From contig NZ_VMQU01000004.1 of NCBI RefSeq assembly GCF_007714205.1, positions 1 through 64,000 on the forward strand: DNA of 64,000 nucleotides, in the 5' to 3' direction. The position numbers and the translations under genes are program-made. Shown in pieces: positions 61,058 through 64,000 of the stretch (position 1 is its first letter; each line of letters starts with the position of its first letter). The notes beneath the pieces were generated by a model. The model ran no database searches and was not told the origin of the DNA. It worked only from the letters and a program-made list of their open reading frames with translations. This stretch comes from Mycobacterium helveticum. GTDB lineage: Bacteria; Actinomycetota; Actinomycetes; Mycobacteriales; Mycobacteriaceae.

Positions 61058-61492
61058 ATGACCTCACTGATCACCGAGGGACTGTTCCGGGTCGACGGCG
61101 ACCGCGCGGTGCTCTTCGGTTCACGACGACGTTCGTCGGGCGCGGTGAAGTTCCCCGCCGAACGACCCGAGCTCTTCGATGGTGACTCCGAGATCCAGGA
61201 CGACATCGAGCCGATCGAATTGTCGACCGCGGGAACCCTTTACACCTATACGACACAGGAGTTCCCGCCGCCGTTGCCGTACAAGGGCAATCGTGATCCG
61301 AAGGTGTTCCAGCCGTATGTGGTGGGATTCGTCGAGTTGGCCGAGGGTGTACTGGTGGAGACGCTGATCGTCGGTGCGACCGCGGCCGAACTGCGGATCG
61401 GCCAACCCTTGGTGTCGACCACCACCACGCTGGAAACCGCCGACGGCCGGTCACTGGAGACCTTCGCGTTCCGACCGGCCGAAAACAGCTAG
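61058..61492 (+). CDS. DUF35-like OB-fold protein lacking its zinc ligands
   Basis: A 144-aa protein with the DUF35 layout. The N-terminal part FRVDGDRAVLFGSRRRSSGAVKFP aligns with the zinc ribbon GSRCxxCG, but Arg24 and Ser27 replace the first Cys pair, and the second pair is missing (PELFDGD). The OB-fold half, with TLYTYTTQEFPPPLPYKG, PYVVGFVELAEGVLVETLI and LRIGQPL, is intact. It probably still binds acyl-CoA next to a thiolase. The ATG is one base after the thiolase stop; an in-frame start at 60641 would lie inside the thiolase gene. Confidence 0.85.
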   Translation: MTSLITEGLFRVDGDRAVLFGSRRRSSGAVKFPAERPELFDGDSEIQDDIEPIELSTAGTLYTYTTQEFPPPLPYKGNRDPKVFQPYVVGFVELAEGVLVETLIVGATAAELRIGQPLVSTTTTLETADGRSLETFAFRPAENS

Positions 61493-61503
61493 AGTCCATC
61501 GGC

Positions 61504-62526
61504 GTGACGGACCTGGGCTCGCCGCCCTTCGGGCTTCATCCACTGCACGGCGTGCACGAGCCCACGACCGGCAATCCGCCGCGTCGTCCGCGGTCGGCGC
61601 GCCGGACCACCTCGATCGACATGACCCGCGACGAGGGCTCGCTGGATCCCGTGTATCTGAGCGGGCGGGCGCGCGATCTGTGGACAGCCGGCGATGAAAC
61701 GGTGACCGAACTCGGCTCCGCGGCACTTTCGGCCAGCGTCGAGCTCATCGCCCGCGTTGTCCGTCACCTCGAGGTGACGCCACCCGTCGCCGCGGTGTCC
61801 CGGCTGGCGGGAGCCCCCGCGATGAGCGGGTTTCGCGCGGCAGTCGACAAGGTGGCTCCCGAGCTGCGGCAAGCCCGCGATCTGCGCTACACGCTGCTCG
61901 ATGACGTTCCGGTCGCTGCGCTGATATCCGGCCATGCGCTGTCGGCGTCCAAGTTGCTCGGTGACGTCGCGAAGTCCGGGTACTACCTGCCGGTCGCGGA
62001 CCAGTGTGCGGGTTTCGCAACCGGGGGCCTGCTCATGACTTCGTTCGAGGCGGGCGATCCGGTGATCGTCACCGGCCCAGCGGCTCCCGACCTCGACCAC
62101 GGGGGCGGAGACCCCTGGGCCTGGCACGAAGTGGCGGCCTTGCCGCGCCATGCCATGCGCCGTAGACGGCGTGTCGATGTCTACGAAGAGAGCGCTCGGC
62201 GGGTGGGCATCGACGCGATGTTCCGCGATACCTACGTGCGCGGCGACGGAGTGGAGACGATCATCCACGAGTACACCCTGGACGCCGTCGTGGACACCGA
62301 GACCGGGATCCTCGTCGAATCGCGGGCGACGCCTCGAGTGCTCCCGTGGCAGGAGTGCCCGGGAGCCGTCGCCAGCGCTACGCGAATCACCGGAATGACG
62401 TTGCCGGACTTACACTTCCGCGTTCGGCAGGAACTGTCCGGCACCAGTACGTGCACCCACCTCAACGACCTGCTGCGCAGCGTCGCCGATGCCGAGGCGT
62501 TGATACGCCTCGTAAAAGGAGCCTGA
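61504..62526 (+). CDS. DUF2889-type protein of unknown function
   Basis: A 340-aa protein. The N-terminal HPLHGVHEPTTGNPPRRPRSARRTTSIDMTR block and the C-terminal Cys/His segment STCTHLNDLLRSVADAE match what I remember of DUF2889 proteins. The middle is rich in short helices and contains SGYYLPVADQCAGFATGG. No catalytic function is known for the family. GTG 61504 is 12 nt after the DUF35-like gene without a clear ribosome site, so translation is probably coupled. It may process or sense an acyl-CoA intermediate (speculative). Confidence 0.78.
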   Translation: MTDLGSPPFGLHPLHGVHEPTTGNPPRRPRSARRTTSIDMTRDEGSLDPVYLSGRARDLWTAGDETVTELGSAALSASVELIARVVRHLEVTPPVAAVSRLAGAPAMSGFRAAVDKVAPELRQARDLRYTLLDDVPVAALISGHALSASKLLGDVAKSGYYLPVADQCAGFATGGLLMTSFEAGDPVIVTGPAAPDLDHGGGDPWAWHEVAALPRHAMRRRRRVDVYEESARRVGIDAMFRDTYVRGDGVETIIHEYTLDAVVDTETGILVESRATPRVLPWQECPGAVASATRITGMTLPDLHFRVRQELSGTSTCTHLNDLLRSVADAEALIRLVKGA

Positions 62527-62531
62527 GCGCG

Positions 62532-62678
62532 TCAGCGCGGGCCGGGCGTCGCGTCGCCCAACTCCTCGGGCTCCGCGGGAGGTGTTGCCGCTTTAGGCTT
62601 GGTCGCCTTGGCTTCGTCGTCGACGTCCTCGAGAGCCAACTCGTCGGTGATCGGTTGGCTGTTATCGAATCCTGACAT
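62532..62678 (-). CDS. 48-aa acidic hypothetical protein
   Basis: A short frame from ATG 62678 to TGA 62532 encoding an acidic, Pro/Ala-rich, probably disordered peptide starting MSGFDNSQPITDELALEDVD. It has no Cys and no C-terminal Val-Tyr, so it is not a mycofactocin precursor. No Shine-Dalgarno sequence is seen; the palindrome TTACTCAGTAA lies four bases before the ATG. Support comes from the operator, a protein-like start and a fit between the convergent DUF2889 gene and the PNPOx genes. Confidence 0.5.
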   Translation of the reverse strand: MSGFDNSQPITDELALEDVDDEAKATKPKAATPPAEPEELGDATPGPR

Positions 62679-62681
62679 GTA

Positions 62682-62692
62682 TTACTGAGTAA
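62682..62692. promoter_or_regulatory. Perfect palindrome TTACTGAGTAA
   Basis: TTACT-G-AGTAA has perfect 5-bp arms and is the cleanest member of the TTACTnRGTAA set. It lies four bases before the 48-aa ORF and just after the PNPOx genes on the same strand, so it probably governs the small ORF. Confidence 0.5.
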
Positions 62693-62716
62693 CCAGAATG
62701 TCGGCGCCCAACCCTC

Positions 62717-63076
62717 CTAAGCATCGACGAAAGAAAATGTCAGCGTCCGGCTGACCGTCAGCGTGGCCACGTCATCCGCTGCGGGTGGCCAGACCACTGT
62801 TCCCTGCATGATTGCGCCGCGAATGTCCTGATAGGCGGTGAAGGTGTCGGTAACGACGCACGCCTCGATGTGAGCGTGCTTCGCGACGTCGCCGTTCACG
62901 CCCTCGACGACGACATCGATTGTCCCCGTGCTGAAGTCAACCACTTGCGCCGGCAGGGCCAGCAACCCGCCGTCGGCGTCGACGACGCAGATCGCGCCGG
63001 CGGGCCCCTGCGCCAAGAACTCCGCGAGTTCGTCCTCGGCCATGGGAACCGGGCCGCCGCTACCGGGACTAGGCAT
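62717..63076 (-). CDS. PNPOx-fold (pyridoxamine phosphate oxidase-like) protein
   Basis: A 119-aa split-barrel protein of the flavin/F420-binding PNPOx-like type: DELAEFLAQGPAGAICVVDADGG, ALPAQVVDFSTGTIDVVVEG, VTDTFTAYQDIRGAIMQGTVVW. It is small and may bind FMN, F420 or heme. ATG 63076 overlaps the upstream PNPOx gene by 8 nt; ATG 63043 is an alternative. With the next gene it forms a pair of similar-fold proteins that could associate. Confidence 0.8.
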   Translation of the reverse strand: MPSPGSGGPVPMAEDELAEFLAQGPAGAICVVDADGGLLALPAQVVDFSTGTIDVVVEGVNGDVAKHAHIEACVVTDTFTAYQDIRGAIMQGTVVWPPAADDVATLTVSRTLTFSFVDA

Positions 63077-63509
63077 GTCGATCGGGGATCGCGGCGGCGC
63101 GGACCTCGGTGAGCGTCAGACCGATGACGCACCGCTTGCCGGTGAGCAGGCGGTCGCGGACCTTCGTCACGACCGCGTCGGGCACGCGTTGATCCGGCGA
63201 GCGTTCGCCGATGAGTTCGTCGACCTCGGTTGCGGACGGTTGGTAGACGTGGGCAACGCCAGAAACGGAGACCCAACCCTCGTCGTCGCCGATCAGGCAC
63301 GCGACCTCGGGAGCCGACTGCAGGTGTCGGACCTTGGCACTCTTGGCATACGTGGTGAAGGCGAGGGAACGGGTGGCGGGGTGATAGGCGACCGAACGCA
63401 TGGCGTAGCCGATCGGACGTCGGGCCCCGTCGCGGCAGAACAGAAACACCCGGTGGTTGGCGCGGATGAACTCGACGATATCCGGCGCGTCCAGCGACAG
63501 CGGCGTCAC
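63069..63509 (-). CDS. PNPOx-family flavin- or F420-binding protein
   Basis: A 146-aa PNPOx-like protein: VEFIRANHRVFLFCRDGARRPIGYAMRSVAY, LAFTTYAKSAKVRHLQSAPEVACLIGD, EGWVSVSGVAHVY. These segments fit the flavin/F420-binding split barrel of mycobacterial nitroreductase-like or oxidase-like proteins. GTG 63509 overlaps the TetR stop as GTGA; the longer in-frame reading from 63695 is low-complexity and rejected. The substrate is unknown. Confidence 0.85.
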   Translation of the reverse strand: MTPLSLDAPDIVEFIRANHRVFLFCRDGARRPIGYAMRSVAYHPATRSLAFTTYAKSAKVRHLQSAPEVACLIGDDEGWVSVSGVAHVYQPSATEVDELIGERSPDQRVPDAVVTKVRDRLLTGKRCVIGLTLTEVRAAAIPDRHA

Positions 63510-64000
63510 GACGCGAGAGGTGTTGCCATCGCGACGATCATGTCCGCGACCACCGCGATCATCTCGTCGCGGTCGACGGCCACGGTCTGCCGGTGCACCG
63601 TGTGCCAGGCGCGGTCCAGCAACCCCATCACCGCGACGCCGATGACGTCTGGCGAGTGAGTGCCGTTTCCGGCAATCGCCTGGCCAAGCTTCCACGACGC
63701 CCGAGAAACCATGCGGTTGCGGGAATTTCGGAAATTGTCGTCGTCGGGCGCCGAGTGCGCCGACGCGAGTACGAAAGCACCGTGGTCATCCATGTAGTCG
63801 AAGTAGTGACCGACCCAGGCCCGGATGTCGGCCGGGCCGAACGCTGAGTCGGCCTCGGCCCATTCCGCGATGACGGCGAGGGCTTCGCGGTAGGCGTTCT
63901 TGCCGAGGACGTTGAAGATCTCGCGCTTGTCCTTGAAGTAAGTGTAGAAGCCGGCCCGAGAGATGCCACACGTCTCGGTGATCGCATTGATCGGCGTGCC
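63506..64000 (-). CDS. TetR family transcriptional regulator, N-terminus cut by window edge
   Basis: 165 codons are visible; the start lies beyond the right edge. The HTH region is present at the edge: PINAITETCGISRAGFYTYFKDKREIFNVLG. The effector domain follows with VGHYFDYMDDHGAFVLASAHS. The stop overlaps the PNPOx GTG, so the regulator and the two PNPOx proteins are one operon, which suggests that it controls them. Confidence 0.88.
   Translation of the reverse strand, partial: GTPINAITETCGISRAGFYTYFKDKREIFNVLGKNAYREALAVIAEWAEADSAFGPADIRAWVGHYFDYMDDHGAFVLASAHSAPDDDNFRNSRNRMVSRASWKLGQAIAGNGTHSPDVIGVAVMGLLDRAWHTVHRQTVAVDRDEMIAVVADMIVAMATPLAS

Noticed and set aside
62532..62678. 48-aa ORF as a mycofactocin precursor (MftA)
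   Set aside because: The C-terminus lacks the Val-Tyr end and the conserved core, and no maturase gene is nearby.

Overview
The window looks like chromosomal DNA of a mycobacterium or close relative (Mycobacterium/Mycolicibacterium type). It is GC-rich, uses GTG starts freely, packs genes into operons with 4-nt stop/start overlaps, and carries typical lipid-catabolism families: many acyl-CoA dehydrogenases (ACADs), Ltp-type thiolase-fold proteins with DUF35 partners, a WS/DGAT acyltransferase, a mycofactocin-type SDR, an LLM flavin oxidoreductase and a DUF2889 protein. No rRNA, tRNA, CRISPR array, insertion sequence or phage gene was seen. Almost every gene fits the breakdown of a CoA-activated hydrophobic substrate (aromatic, alicyclic or isoprenoid). 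The substrate itself cannot be read from the sequence.

Layout. 1-5.5 kb: a partial Ltp-like gene and an amidohydrolase (-), a TetR gene (+), a two-domain CaiB-type CoA transferase (-) and a hotdog thioesterase (+). 5.5-12.9 kb: a seven-gene minus operon that begins with a meta-cleavage-type hydrolase, a 2-oxopentenoate-type hydratase and an HpaI-type aldolase, followed by an ACAD pair, an Ltp-like protein and an acyl-CoA ligase. 13.1-25.0 kb: a thirteen-gene plus operon with a small unknown protein, Ltp-like/DUF35 pair, Rieske oxygenase alpha and beta subunits, ligase, crotonase, aldehyde dehydrogenase, flavin reductase, ACAD, LLM oxidoreductase, hydrolase and thioesterase. 25-33 kb: CoA transferases, a thiolase-fold protein, a frameshifted epimerase and WS/DGAT. 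33-40 kb: hydrolase, SDR, a second copy of the small protein family, P450, CoA transferase and TetR. 40-47.3 kb: a seven-gene minus beta-oxidation-like operon with a mycofactocin-type SDR. 47.4-56.6 kb: a convergent ACAD pair, a fused double ACAD, a [3Fe-4S] ferredoxin, another ACAD, an amidohydrolase and a double-TetR regulator. 56.5-64 kb: a frameshifted ligase, Ltp-like protein, MaoC hydratase, a true thiolase, a cysteine-less DUF35 protein, DUF2889, a 48-aa ORF, two PNPOx-fold proteins and a partial TetR.

How they may work together (inference): ligases or CoA transferases activate the substrate. The Rieske oxygenase, P450/ferredoxin and flavin enzymes oxidise it. ACADs, crotonases, MaoC hydratases and SDRs shorten the chain, and Ltp/DUF35 or thiolase enzymes cleave it. 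The hydrolase-hydratase-aldolase trio finishes a ring-cleavage product. At least three short palindrome families lie in the divergent promoters, pointing to several TetR-type regulons interleaved in one island. The most noteworthy items are a tandem 17-bp operator phased by 20 bp before the double-TetR operon with a related site 2.4 kb away, a dispersed TTACTnRGTAA-like operator set, a small unknown protein family paired with oxygenase genes, an Ltp/DUF35 set in which the Ltp proteins lack the thiolase nucleophile and one DUF35 lacks its zinc ligands, and two single-base frameshifts in otherwise intact genes.
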